48,052 nucleotides of DNA from Sandaracinaceae bacterium. GTDB taxonomy: Bacteria; Myxococcota_A; Polyangia; Polyangiales; Sandaracinaceae. The notes under the pieces are model-generated. The model did no database searches, was not told the origin of the DNA, and worked only from the letters and a program-made list of their open reading frames with translations. This document shows positions 27,252 through 34,965 of the stretch, piece by piece (within the stretch, counting starts at the first letter, position 1; every line of letters starts with the position of its first letter). A program made the translations under genes and the position numbers. The stretch is taken from contig JAIBCE010000017.1 of NCBI GenBank assembly GCA_019694315.1, forward strand, positions 1-48,052, written 5' to 3'.

Positions 27252-28717
27252 CCACGCGCTACGAGGCGGTCATCGGGCTGGAGGTGCACGGCCAGCTCCA
27301 CACGAAGACGAAGATGTTCTGCGGTTGCTCGACGGCGTACGGGTTGCCGCCGAACACGGCGATCTGCCCCGTGTGCCTAGGCCTTCCGGGCGCGCTCCCG
27401 GTGCCGAATCGCCAGGCCATCGCGCTCGCGGTGCGCGCGGGGCTCGCGCTCGGCTGCACGGTGCGGCAGAGCTCGCGCTTCGCGCGCAAGAACTACTACT
27501 ACCCCGATCTCTCCAAGGGCTATCAGATCTCGCAATTCGATCTGCCGCTCAACGAGAAGGGCCACCTCGACATCACGACGAGCGCGGGAACCAAGCGCGT
27601 CGGCATCACGCGCATCCACGTGGAAGAGGACGCGGCCAAGAACCTCCACGGCGCGGGCGCCGGCACCGACACGCTCGTCGACTTCAACCGAGCGGGCACG
27701 CCGCTCATCGAGATCGTGGGCGAGCCCGACCTCCGCTCCGCCGAGGAGGCCGAGGCCTACCTGCGCGCGCTCCGTGACGTGCTGATGTTCACCGGAGTCA
27801 ACGACGGCAACCTCGAGGAGGGCTCCTTCCGCTGCGACGCGAACGTGTCGATCCGCCCCGTGGGTCAGGAGAAGTTCGGCACGCGCTGCGAGCTCAAGAA
27901 CATCAACTCGTTCAAGTTCGTGCGGAAGGCGATCGAGTTCGAGATCGCGAGACAAGAGGCGCTCGTGTCCTCTGGCGGCAAGGTCGTGCAGGAGACACGC
28001 ACCTGGTCCTCCACGCAGGAGAAGACGCTCTCGCTCCGCTCGAAGGAAGAGGCACAGGACTATCGCTACTTCGCCGATCCGGATCTGCCGCCACTCGTCG
28101 TGGACGACGCGTGGCTCGCCGAGATCCGCGTGAGTGTGCCCGAGCCCGTGGTGGCGCGTCGCGAGCGCTGGCAGCGCGAGCTCGGCCTCACGGCGTACGA
28201 CGCGCAGGTGCTCACGTCGCACCCGCGCATCGCCGAGTACTTCGAGGCGGCGAGCGCGTCGCTCGAGCGCGCGCTCGGCGGCAAGCTCTCGCGCGACAAG
28301 GCGGGCAAGCGGGTGGCGAATTTCATCCAGGCCGAGGCGCTGCGCGTGGTGTCGACGAGTGGGCTCGACGCGTCGTTTCCCTGCTCGGCGGAGCGCATCG
28401 CGGAGCTCCTGGCGCTCGTCGAGGACGAGACGATCAACGGCAAGATCGCCAAGGACGTCTTCGTCGACATGGTCGCGACAGGCAAGGCCCCCAAGGACAT
28501 CGTCGCGCAGAAGGGCCTCGCGCAGGTCAAGGACAGCTCGGCCATCGAGCAGACCGTGCGCGACGTCGTGGCCAAGCACCCGAAGGAGCTCGCGAGCTTC
28601 AAGGCGGGCAAGGCGGCGGTGAAGGGCTTCTTCGTCGGGCAGATCATGCGCGCGCTCAAGGGAGCGAACCCGGCCCTCGTGAACGACGTGCTCGAGCGCG
28701 TGCTGGCCGAGGGCTGA
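27248..28717 (+). CDS. gatB: Asp-tRNA(Asn)/Glu-tRNA(Gln) amidotransferase subunit B
   Basis: 489 residues, normal length. GatB phosphorylates and then amidates the misacylated tRNA using ammonia channelled from GatA. It opens YEAVIGLEVHGQLHTKTKMF and carries the zinc-site cysteines FCGCST and ICPVCLG, the kinase region DFNRAGTPLIEIV and RCDANVSI, and the C-terminal YqeY-like tRNA-binding tail (GKIAKDVFVDMV, KGFFVGQIMRALKGANP). ATGA overlap with gatA; TGATG overlap with the lipoprotein gene that follows. Confidence 0.97.
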   Translation: MTTRYEAVIGLEVHGQLHTKTKMFCGCSTAYGLPPNTAICPVCLGLPGALPVPNRQAIALAVRAGLALGCTVRQSSRFARKNYYYPDLSKGYQISQFDLPLNEKGHLDITTSAGTKRVGITRIHVEEDAAKNLHGAGAGTDTLVDFNRAGTPLIEIVGEPDLRSAEEAEAYLRALRDVLMFTGVNDGNLEEGSFRCDANVSIRPVGQEKFGTRCELKNINSFKFVRKAIEFEIARQEALVSSGGKVVQETRTWSSTQEKTLSLRSKEEAQDYRYFADPDLPPLVVDDAWLAEIRVSVPEPVVARRERWQRELGLTAYDAQVLTSHPRIAEYFEAASASLERALGGKLSRDKAGKRVANFIQAEALRVVSTSGLDASFPCSAERIAELLALVEDETINGKIAKDVFVDMVATGKAPKDIVAQKGLAQVKDSSAIEQTVRDVVAKHPKELASFKAGKAAVKGFFVGQIMRALKGANPALVNDVLERVLAEG

Positions 28718-29271
28718 TGCGGCGCGGATCGCGCGGCGACGGGTCTCTCTGGGCGCTCCTCGTGGGCCTCTCGGCGAGCGGTCTCGGGTGCGGCGGTGGA
28801 GGTGGCCGCGCCCAGACCCCGAGCCCCGAGATCGTCGGCAACGAGGCTGTGCGGGCGCGGCTCACCGCGCTCCCCGCGCTGCCGATCGCGCCCTCGCTCG
28901 AGGTGCGACGCGCGAGCGCGAGCGAGCTGCACGACTACTGCGTGTGGGAAGCGCGGGCGATCGGCGGCTACGACGTGGAGGCCGAGTGTCGCGACGGGAG
29001 CACGGCGCACATCGCTGCTGCGTGCTCGGATGAGGACATGGCGGCGATGCGTGAGGGCCTGCTCGAGTGCCCCATGACGGTGGGCGAGTGGGCGGCGTGC
29101 GTCGCCGCGCGGCGCGGGGCGCCGTGCGATGGCGGGACCTTCGGCGAGCGCCTCTCGGAGTGCGAGGCGTTCGCGTCGTGCATCGCCGCCGCCATGGCGG
29201 CCTCCGAGGCGCCCGGGTCGGCCGAGGTACCCCCCGAGTCGAAGGAACCTTCTCGCCAACCCACGAGATGA
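28717..29271 (+). CDS. hypothetical lipoprotein coupled to gatB
   Basis: 184 residues starting at ATG 28717, which overlaps the gatB stop. The signal ends SGLGC (Cys 25), followed by six glycines. The mature part has eight cysteines, several in regular pairs (HDYCVWEAR, VEAECRDG, AAACSDED, GLLECPMT, WAACVAARRGAPC, LSECEAFASCIAAA), suggesting a small disulfide-bonded helical domain. Not a recognised family. The position after gatB looks incidental. A 7-bp stem hairpin (CCACGAG / CTCGTGG) straddles the stop at 29261-29280. Confidence 0.72.
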   Translation: MRRGSRGDGSLWALLVGLSASGLGCGGGGGRAQTPSPEIVGNEAVRARLTALPALPIAPSLEVRRASASELHDYCVWEARAIGGYDVEAECRDGSTAHIAAACSDEDMAAMREGLLECPMTVGEWAACVAARRGAPCDGGTFGERLSECEAFASCIAAAMAASEAPGSAEVPPESKEPSRQPTR

Positions 29272-29538
29272 TCCTCGTGGCGGACCTCGAGGGGTCTCGT
29301 GGGACGGTTCGGCGGTCGTCTTGCGGCTCCCCTCGGGCCTACCGGGCGCATTCGCGGACCGCCGATCGCGAGCAGCGAGGCGGGTGTGCTCGGAGGCGGT
29401 GCTCGGCGCGGCGCGCGACTCGGGGCATGGCCATCCGCGTCCTCTCGACCCGCGAGATGCGTCAGGAGAACGATGCTGAAGTGGAGCGAGGCGGGTGGCG
29501 CATTGCCGGGACACCTCCGCTCACCTACAACCGCGCGC

Positions 29539-30999
29539 GTGAAGCGACCGCTTCGTCTCCTCCTCGTCTCGAGCGTGGCGTTCGGCGCCGCGCTGCCGCT
29601 CGCGGCGCTCGCAGACGATCCGACCGAGGCGGCCGGCGAGGCGAGCGCGAGCGCTGACGCGGACGAGGGTGGGGACAGCTCCGGCGCGGGCACTGCTTCG
29701 GAGCCCGAGGCGCCGCTCATGGATCTCGCGGCCTTCGATCGCGCGGCCGAGCGTGCGTACCCGGGCATGCGCGCCGCCGACGCGCGCATCCGCGCGGCGC
29801 AGGCGCAGCTCGACGAGATCTGGGTCTCGCCGTTCTTCCAGGGGCAGGTCACCGCCGGCTTCACGTTCGCGCCGGAGCAGCACGGGAGCCCGATCTTCTC
29901 GCCGGACTCGCAGGTGCCGGTCGAGAACCCGTGGCAGCCCGTGCTCCAGTTCGGCATCGAGGGCGTCGTGCCGCTCTGGACCTTCGGCAAGCTCGGCGCT
30001 GCGCGCGAGGCAGGGCGCGCGGGCGTGCGTGCGGCCGAGGCCGATCGACATCGCGTGCGGCAGCAGCTCACGTTCGACGTGCGCCGCGCCTACTTCGCGC
30101 TCCAGCTCGCGCTCGATCTCCAGCAGATGCTCCGCGAGACGATGCCGCGTCTGCGCGAGGCGATGGAGCACGTGGAGGATCAGCTCGCCGAGGGCGATCC
30201 CGAGGTCGACGAGACCGATCGCTATCGCCTCGCGGCCGCGCTCGCCGAGGTGGAGGCACGCGCCGCGCAGATCGAGCACCTCGAGCAGAGCTCGCGCGCA
30301 GCGCTGCGGCTGCTCACCGGCGTGCGCCGCTTCCGCGTGCCGGACTGTCCGATCACGCGCGTGGACGCGCGCCTCTTGCCGGTGGAGCGCTACGTGGAGA
30401 GCGCGCTCTCGGAGCGCCCCGAGATCCGCATGCTCGAGGCCGCCGTGCGTGCGCGCGAGTCGAGCCTCGACATCCAGCGCGCGGGCTTCCTCCCCGACAT
30501 CGGCCTCGCGTATCTCTTCCGCACGAGCTACGCGCCCGGCATCACCGATCAGACGAACCCCTTCGTCATCGACTACGCGAACTACATGCAGATCGGCGCG
30601 GGGCTCGTGATGCGCTGGTCGATCGACTTGTGGGGCAACGCGTACCGCGTCGACCGCGAGTCGGCGCTCGTCGACGATGTGCGCGCTCGCTCGCTCGAGG
30701 CGCGGATCGGGATCGAGCTCGAGGTGACCGAGGCCTACAACGCCGCCATGGAGGCGCGTCAGCGCGAGGAGGCGTACGACCGCGGGCGCCGCGAGACCCG
30801 TGCGTGGTTCATCGCGTCCGCGCAAGGCGTGGAGCTCGGCACGGCGGAGCTCGACGACATGGTCGATGCGTCGCGGCAGTACCTCATGGCGCGCTACTCG
30901 CACCTCCAGGCCATCCACGACACCAACTCGGCGTTCGCGAACCTCGAGCGCGTCTCGACCGTGCGTGTGACCGAGCGCTGGGAGCCTTCCTGCGATTGA
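29539..30999 (+). CDS. TolC-like outer-membrane efflux channel
   Basis: 486 residues from GTG 29539, the only nearby start that places KRPLRLLLVSSVAFGAALPL as an N-terminal signal; the ATG at 29473 would add 22 non-protein-like residues. Seen: two OEP-type halves of long helices (AERAYPGMRAADARIRAAQA, AVRARESSLDIQRAGFLPDI) separated by strand pairs (GFTFAP, GIEGVVPLWTFGK, GLVMRWSIDLWGNAYR), the TolC plan of a trimeric beta-barrel with a helical tunnel. No inner-membrane pump or adaptor is adjacent; the next gene is mlaC-like, suggesting lipid or envelope transport. TACAAC lies 8 nt before the start. Confidence 0.82.
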   Translation: MKRPLRLLLVSSVAFGAALPLAALADDPTEAAGEASASADADEGGDSSGAGTASEPEAPLMDLAAFDRAAERAYPGMRAADARIRAAQAQLDEIWVSPFFQGQVTAGFTFAPEQHGSPIFSPDSQVPVENPWQPVLQFGIEGVVPLWTFGKLGAAREAGRAGVRAAEADRHRVRQQLTFDVRRAYFALQLALDLQQMLRETMPRLREAMEHVEDQLAEGDPEVDETDRYRLAAALAEVEARAAQIEHLEQSSRAALRLLTGVRRFRVPDCPITRVDARLLPVERYVESALSERPEIRMLEAAVRARESSLDIQRAGFLPDIGLAYLFRTSYAPGITDQTNPFVIDYANYMQIGAGLVMRWSIDLWGNAYRVDRESALVDDVRARSLEARIGIELEVTEAYNAAMEARQREEAYDRGRRETRAWFIASAQGVELGTAELDDMVDASRQYLMARYSHLQAIHDTNSAFANLERVSTVRVTERWEPSCD

Positions 31000-31024
31000 G
31001 CCGGAGGCCTCTGGCTGCCGACGA

Positions 31025-31053
31025 TTGCCTCGCGCTGCCGACGTGCGAATAAC
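31025..31053 (+). promoter_or_regulatory. candidate sigma70 promoter of the mlaC-like gene
   Basis: TTGCCT at 31025-31030, a 17-bp spacer and AATAAC at 31048-31053. The leader would be about 36 nt and contains the GAGGAG ribosome site. Confidence 0.5.
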
Positions 31054-31095
31054 TCCCCGCCGCGGCCGTCCTAGGCCACGTACCGAGGAGCCTTC

Positions 31096-31731
31096 ATGCG
31101 TCGCCTGCTCGTCGTCCTCTCCCTCGCCCTGGGCCTGCTCGCGCCGCTCGGCGCCCTCGCGCTGTGGGCCGCGCCCGTCGAGGCGCAGGCGGGCGGTCCG
31201 GCCACGCGCTACCTCCGGCAGCGCAACGACGAGGTGAACCGGCTCCTCCGCCGCGAGGCCGCGACCGACGCAGCGCGCACGCAGCGAAGCCAGGAGGTCA
31301 CGCGGATCCTCTCGGATCTCCTCGACTACGAGGAGCTGTCGCGCCGCGCGCTCGGCACGCACTGGGACGAGCACACCGAGGCCGAGCGACGCGAGTTCGT
31401 CGACCTCCTGCGCCAGCTCGTCGAGCGCAACTACGAGTCGAACCTCGAGCGCGTGCTCGACTTCGAGGTCAGCTACACGGGCGAGAGCACCACGTCCGAG
31501 GGCGTCGTGGTCCGGACGGAGGCGCGCTCGCGCACCGAGCGCCGACAGCCGCCCGTCGAGATCACGTACACGCTGCACCTCCAGGGCACGACGTGGCGGG
31601 TCTTCGACGTGGTCACCGACGGCGTGAGCCTCGTGCGCAACTACCGCAACCAGTTCAACCGCATCATCACGGAGAACGGCTGGCCGGAGCTGATCCGTCG
31701 CATGCGCGATCGCCTCACGCGCGGGGGCTGA
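31096..31731 (+). CDS. MlaC/Ttg2D-family phospholipid-binding periplasmic protein
   Basis: 211 residues, usual for MlaC. The signal peptide covers ~1-31 (LLVVLSLALGLLAPLGALAL, cleavage near VEAQA). Then follow family features: RILSDLLDYEELSRRALGTHW, EFVDLLRQLVERNYESNL, VEITYTLHLQGTTWRVFDVV, and GVSLVRNYRNQFNRII near the C-terminus, the conserved MlaC tail. MlaC shuttles phospholipid between outer-membrane and MlaFEDB complexes. No mlaFED genes are in the window, and the immediate upstream gene is the TolC-like channel. ATG follows CGAGGAGC. Confidence 0.88.
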   Translation: MRRLLVVLSLALGLLAPLGALALWAAPVEAQAGGPATRYLRQRNDEVNRLLRREAATDAARTQRSQEVTRILSDLLDYEELSRRALGTHWDEHTEAERREFVDLLRQLVERNYESNLERVLDFEVSYTGESTTSEGVVVRTEARSRTERRQPPVEITYTLHLQGTTWRVFDVVTDGVSLVRNYRNQFNRIITENGWPELIRRMRDRLTRGG

Positions 31732-31807
31732 GCAGCGCGCGCACGTTGCGGTCTCGGGTCCCGCGGCATCTCGCACGGCGCGGGTGGATCTTTGGGCTCG
31801 GCGCGCA

Positions 31808-31813
31808 TACCCT
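31808..31813 (+). promoter_or_regulatory. start-proximal -10 element of the DUF507 gene
   Basis: TACCCT (TANNNT) ends 9 nt before the ATG at 31823. No Shine-Dalgarno intervenes. Confidence 0.4.
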
Positions 31814-31822
31814 GCGCGCCGC

Positions 31823-32335
31823 ATGCGCCTCTTCAGTGGAAAAGTGCCCGTCATCGCGGCCGAGATCGTCCAGGCCCTCACACAGGGCAACGACATCGAG
31901 ACCGAGGTCCCGAACGAGGTGCAGCTCGACGTGGAGTCGGTGCTCAAGGAGTACCTCCGACAAGAGCGCCGCGTCGTGGACGAGGCCAAGACGCGCATGG
32001 AGACGCGCGGCACGCCCTACGCCGAGCTCGGCAAGGTCAAGAGCCAGGTCGCGCGTGATCAGCGTCTGCCGGTGGGCGAAGATCTCTTGCCGTACCTGCT
32101 CGAGCAGATCCTCGAGATGCTCTTCCACAGCCAGAACGTGGAGGAGGTCTTCGCCGAGGACACCGTGCTCCGCAAGAAGGTCACCGCGATCCTGCGCCGT
32201 CACATGGACGTCGAGCAGGAGCTCGATCGCGAGGTGCGCGGCAAGATCAAGAACCTCGAGGAAGGCACCGCTGCCTTCGAGACCGAGTACGCGCGCGTGA
32301 TGGACCAGATCAAGCGCAACAAGAAGCTGAGCTGA
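31823..32335 (+). CDS. DUF507 family protein
   Basis: 170 residues. The start MRLFSGKVPVIAAEIVQALTQ, then VLKEYLRQERRVVDEAK, and the C-terminal helix EVRGKIKNLEEGTAAFETEY match the DUF507 pattern: an all-helical cytoplasmic protein found in Aquificota and deltaproteobacterial lineages. Function unknown in the family. The ATG at 31823 is favoured over an upstream ATG because the family begins at this methionine. Confidence 0.82.
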   Translation: MRLFSGKVPVIAAEIVQALTQGNDIETEVPNEVQLDVESVLKEYLRQERRVVDEAKTRMETRGTPYAELGKVKSQVARDQRLPVGEDLLPYLLEQILEMLFHSQNVEEVFAEDTVLRKKVTAILRRHMDVEQELDREVRGKIKNLEEGTAAFETEYARVMDQIKRNKKLS

Positions 32336-32420
32336 TCGGGGCGCATTGGTCGATCGGGCGCACGTGGTCGATCGCGCGGAGGTCCGCACGGAGGGCGCGG
32401 AGCGCTCGCGGCTCGCGTCG

Positions 32421-33293
32421 ATGACAGGGCAGGGCGTCGGTCACGCCGAGGTCGAGGAGCGCCCGGGCGTGCGCGTGACGGCCGAGATCCGCTGCGTGAA
32501 CCATCGCTACTTCGATGTGCGGGTGCGGGCCTCGGGCGCGGCCGCCGAGCATGCCCACGTCGCAGAGGACGTGATGCGCAAGCTCCTCGCGCGCGGTCGG
32601 ATCGAGCTCGCGCTCTCGGTGGAAGGGGAGCGCACGGTCCCGAGGCTCGATCAGGAGCGTGCGGCGGCTGCGTTCGCCGAGCTCGTGGCGCTCCGCGATC
32701 GGATCGCGCCGGGCGAGCCCGTGCCGCTGGCGCTCCTCTCGCAGGTGCCCGAGCTGTTCGGGAGCGCTCAGGCGGGCGTGCCCGCGGAGGCGATGCGCGC
32801 CGCGGTCGCGGAGGCCACGGAGAGGGCGTGCGCCGAGGTGAAAGCGATGCGCCTGCGCGAGGGCGAGGCGCTCGTGCGCGACCTCGAGGCGCGCCTCGAG
32901 ACGGTGCTCGGGCTGGTGGGGCTGATCGAGAGCAAGCTGCCCGACGTGGTCGCGAGCGTGCGTGCTCGCCTCCAGACGCGGATCGGCAAGCTGATGGAGC
33001 CGGGCGTGGTCCTCGATCCGGGGCGTCTCGAGCACGAGGTCGCGGTCTTCGCGGATCGGAGCGACGTGGCCGAGGAGCTCACGCGGCTCCGCGCCCACGT
33101 GGACGAGGTGCGTCGCGTGCTGCGCGAGCCGATGGACGGGCGGGGCAAGCGACTCGACTTCCTCTGTCAGGAGCTCGGTCGCGAGGCGAACACGCTCGGA
33201 CAGAAGAGCGCCGACGCCGACATCGGCGCGCGCGTCATCGACGTGAAGTGCGAGATCGAGCGCATGCGCGAGCAAGCGCAGAACGTGCTCTGA
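32421..33293 (+). CDS. YicC family endoribonuclease-like protein
   Basis: 290 residues, close to the ~290 of E. coli YicC (a proposed RNase acting on small RNAs). It opens MTGQGVGH, corresponding to the invariant SMTGxG, continues IRCVNHRYFDVRVR, and ends DIGARVIDVKCEIERMREQAQNVL, the family C-terminus. The KRLDFLCQELGREANTLGQK stretch is also a family hallmark. The frame extends upstream to a TTG at 32346 and a GTG at 32364; since family similarity includes the preceding Ser, a slightly longer form is possible. Lies 85 bp after DUF507, same strand. Confidence 0.88.
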   Translation: MTGQGVGHAEVEERPGVRVTAEIRCVNHRYFDVRVRASGAAAEHAHVAEDVMRKLLARGRIELALSVEGERTVPRLDQERAAAAFAELVALRDRIAPGEPVPLALLSQVPELFGSAQAGVPAEAMRAAVAEATERACAEVKAMRLREGEALVRDLEARLETVLGLVGLIESKLPDVVASVRARLQTRIGKLMEPGVVLDPGRLEHEVAVFADRSDVAEELTRLRAHVDEVRRVLREPMDGRGKRLDFLCQELGREANTLGQKSADADIGARVIDVKCEIERMREQAQNVL

Positions 33294-33428
33294 CGGGCAG
33301 ATCTCGCTTCGCGAGTGCGAAGCCGTCGCTGGCCGCGACGCGCGTTCGTCGGCTGCTCTCCAAGCGATGCCGCCTTGCGCGAGCGCCGGGCCGGGGTCAA
33401 GGGTTGGCCTTTCCTAAGGGAGGCTTCG

Positions 33429-34808
33429 ATGAAGGTGTTGCGTCCGCTCCTCGTGCTTGGTCTCACGCTGCCCGTGGTGGCGTGTGGTCCTTCCAACCCG
33501 ACCGCCGACAGCGGCCCGCAGAACGACGCGGGCCCCGCCGGCGACGACGCCGGGCGCACGGACGCGGCGATGCGTCCCGACGCGGGCCCCACGAACGACT
33601 CGTTCGAGGGCGCGCGCGCGGTCACCACGGACGGCACGGCCGTCACGGACGCCATCGAGGCGCCGAACGATGTCGACTACTGGCGCTTCGAGGGCACCGC
33701 GGGCGACTGGATCGCCATCAACACGACGGCCAACCCCGACGACGATCCGGAGATGGTCGACACCGTCATCACGCTCTTCGACTCCACGCGCACGCAGATC
33801 GCGGAGAACGACGACGGCCTGCCGCGCGCGAGCACGGACTCCGAGATCGTGATCCGCCTCCCGTCCACGGGCACCTACTACATCGAGGTGCAGGAGTTCA
33901 GCACCTGGATGCCGGCCGATCCGCCGGCGCCCGAGGGCCGCGGCAGCTTCACGTACGAGCTCGCGGTCGGCACCCTCACCAACACCGGCGCGGTCAACAT
34001 CGACCAGGAGCCGGGCGATGACGCGGCGACGGCGCGCGCGCTGACCTTCGGCGGCACCTCGGGCGGCCTCGCGTTCGCGATGGGCTCCTTCAACGACGCG
34101 ACGGACGTGGACGTGTACTCGTTCAGCGTGGCCACGATGCAGCAGATCCTCAGCATCGACATCATGCCGGCGGGCGCCGACGGCTACGGCTCCACGCGGG
34201 CCGCCGGCCGCATCTGGGTGACGGACATGGCCGGCACCGAGATCCTCGCGCGCGTCGAGCCGCGCGGCATGCTGCAGAACGACCTCTCGCCGACGCTCGT
34301 CCCCGGCGACTACCTCCTCTGGGTGGACGCGGGCGGCGGCACGGCGGGCACGAACGACCACTACGTCCTCAAGGCGCTCCTCGGCACCGAGAACCCGCTC
34401 GAGAACGAGACGGTGGCGAACTCCAACGACATGACGGCGACCGCGACCGCGCTGACGATGGAGGACGACGGAATGGGCACGAGCCGCGGCTTCATCATCG
34501 CGACGCTCGGCGCCGGTGACGTGGACGTGTTCTCGTTCGCCGTCCCCGCGGGCCGTCACATCAACGCGTACTGCGGCAGTCAGTCGGTCGGCAGCGGCGT
34601 CCGCGGCCTCCAGGGCGTGCTCCTCGACAGCTCGTCGGCCTCGGTGGGCATGGGCACCGAGACCGCGACCGATGGCGTGGCCATCACGGACATCACGCCG
34701 GCCGCGGCGGGCACGTACTACCTGCGCCTCACGCCCGGCACGCACGACCCGGAGGTCACCAGCAGCTTCGTCCGCTGCGGCGTGGCCCTGACGACGCCCG
34801 CTCCCTGA
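33429..34808 (+). CDS. lipoprotein with three PPC (pre-peptidase C-terminal) domains
   Basis: 459 residues. Lipobox VVAC (Cys 19), then an Asp/Ala/Gly-rich linker to about residue 52. Three beta-sandwich units of the PPC/bacterial pre-peptidase type follow: NDVDYWRFEGTAGDWIAI ... TGTYYIEVQEF (~53-170), TDVDVYSFSVATMQQILS ... PGDYLLWVDAGGG (~178-310) and GDVDVFSFAVPAGRHINA ... AGTYYLRLTPG (~318-450). The repeated DVDxxxF...GxYxLxV pattern is diagnostic. PPC domains bind carbohydrate or assist secreted enzymes; no catalytic domain is attached, so this is probably a binding or surface protein. ATG 33429 follows GGGAGG. Confidence 0.87.
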   Translation: MKVLRPLLVLGLTLPVVACGPSNPTADSGPQNDAGPAGDDAGRTDAAMRPDAGPTNDSFEGARAVTTDGTAVTDAIEAPNDVDYWRFEGTAGDWIAINTTANPDDDPEMVDTVITLFDSTRTQIAENDDGLPRASTDSEIVIRLPSTGTYYIEVQEFSTWMPADPPAPEGRGSFTYELAVGTLTNTGAVNIDQEPGDDAATARALTFGGTSGGLAFAMGSFNDATDVDVYSFSVATMQQILSIDIMPAGADGYGSTRAAGRIWVTDMAGTEILARVEPRGMLQNDLSPTLVPGDYLLWVDAGGGTAGTNDHYVLKALLGTENPLENETVANSNDMTATATALTMEDDGMGTSRGFIIATLGAGDVDVFSFAVPAGRHINAYCGSQSVGSGVRGLQGVLLDSSSASVGMGTETATDGVAITDITPAAAGTYYLRLTPGTHDPEVTSSFVRCGVALTTPAP

Positions 34809-34853
34809 GCGAGAGCGACAAGGGCGCGCGGCGAGCGCGCCCCCGACGACGAG

Positions 34854-34892
34854 ACGCGGAGGTCACCGACGGTGGCCTCCGCGTTCGTCTTT
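34854..34892 (+). terminator. rho-independent terminator after the PPC lipoprotein gene
   Basis: A 14-bp stem ACGCGGAGGTCACC / GGTGGCCTCCGCGT (one wobble) with a GAC loop is followed by TCGTCTTT. It starts 45 bp after the stop and separates this plus-strand unit from the convergent helicase gene. Confidence 0.85.
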
Positions 34893-34965
34893 GCGCCCCG
34901 GGAACCCACGCGTCTCGGTTCGAGCTGGGTCTGCGGCCGCGCGTGTCGAGGGCGCGTGTCGTCGA

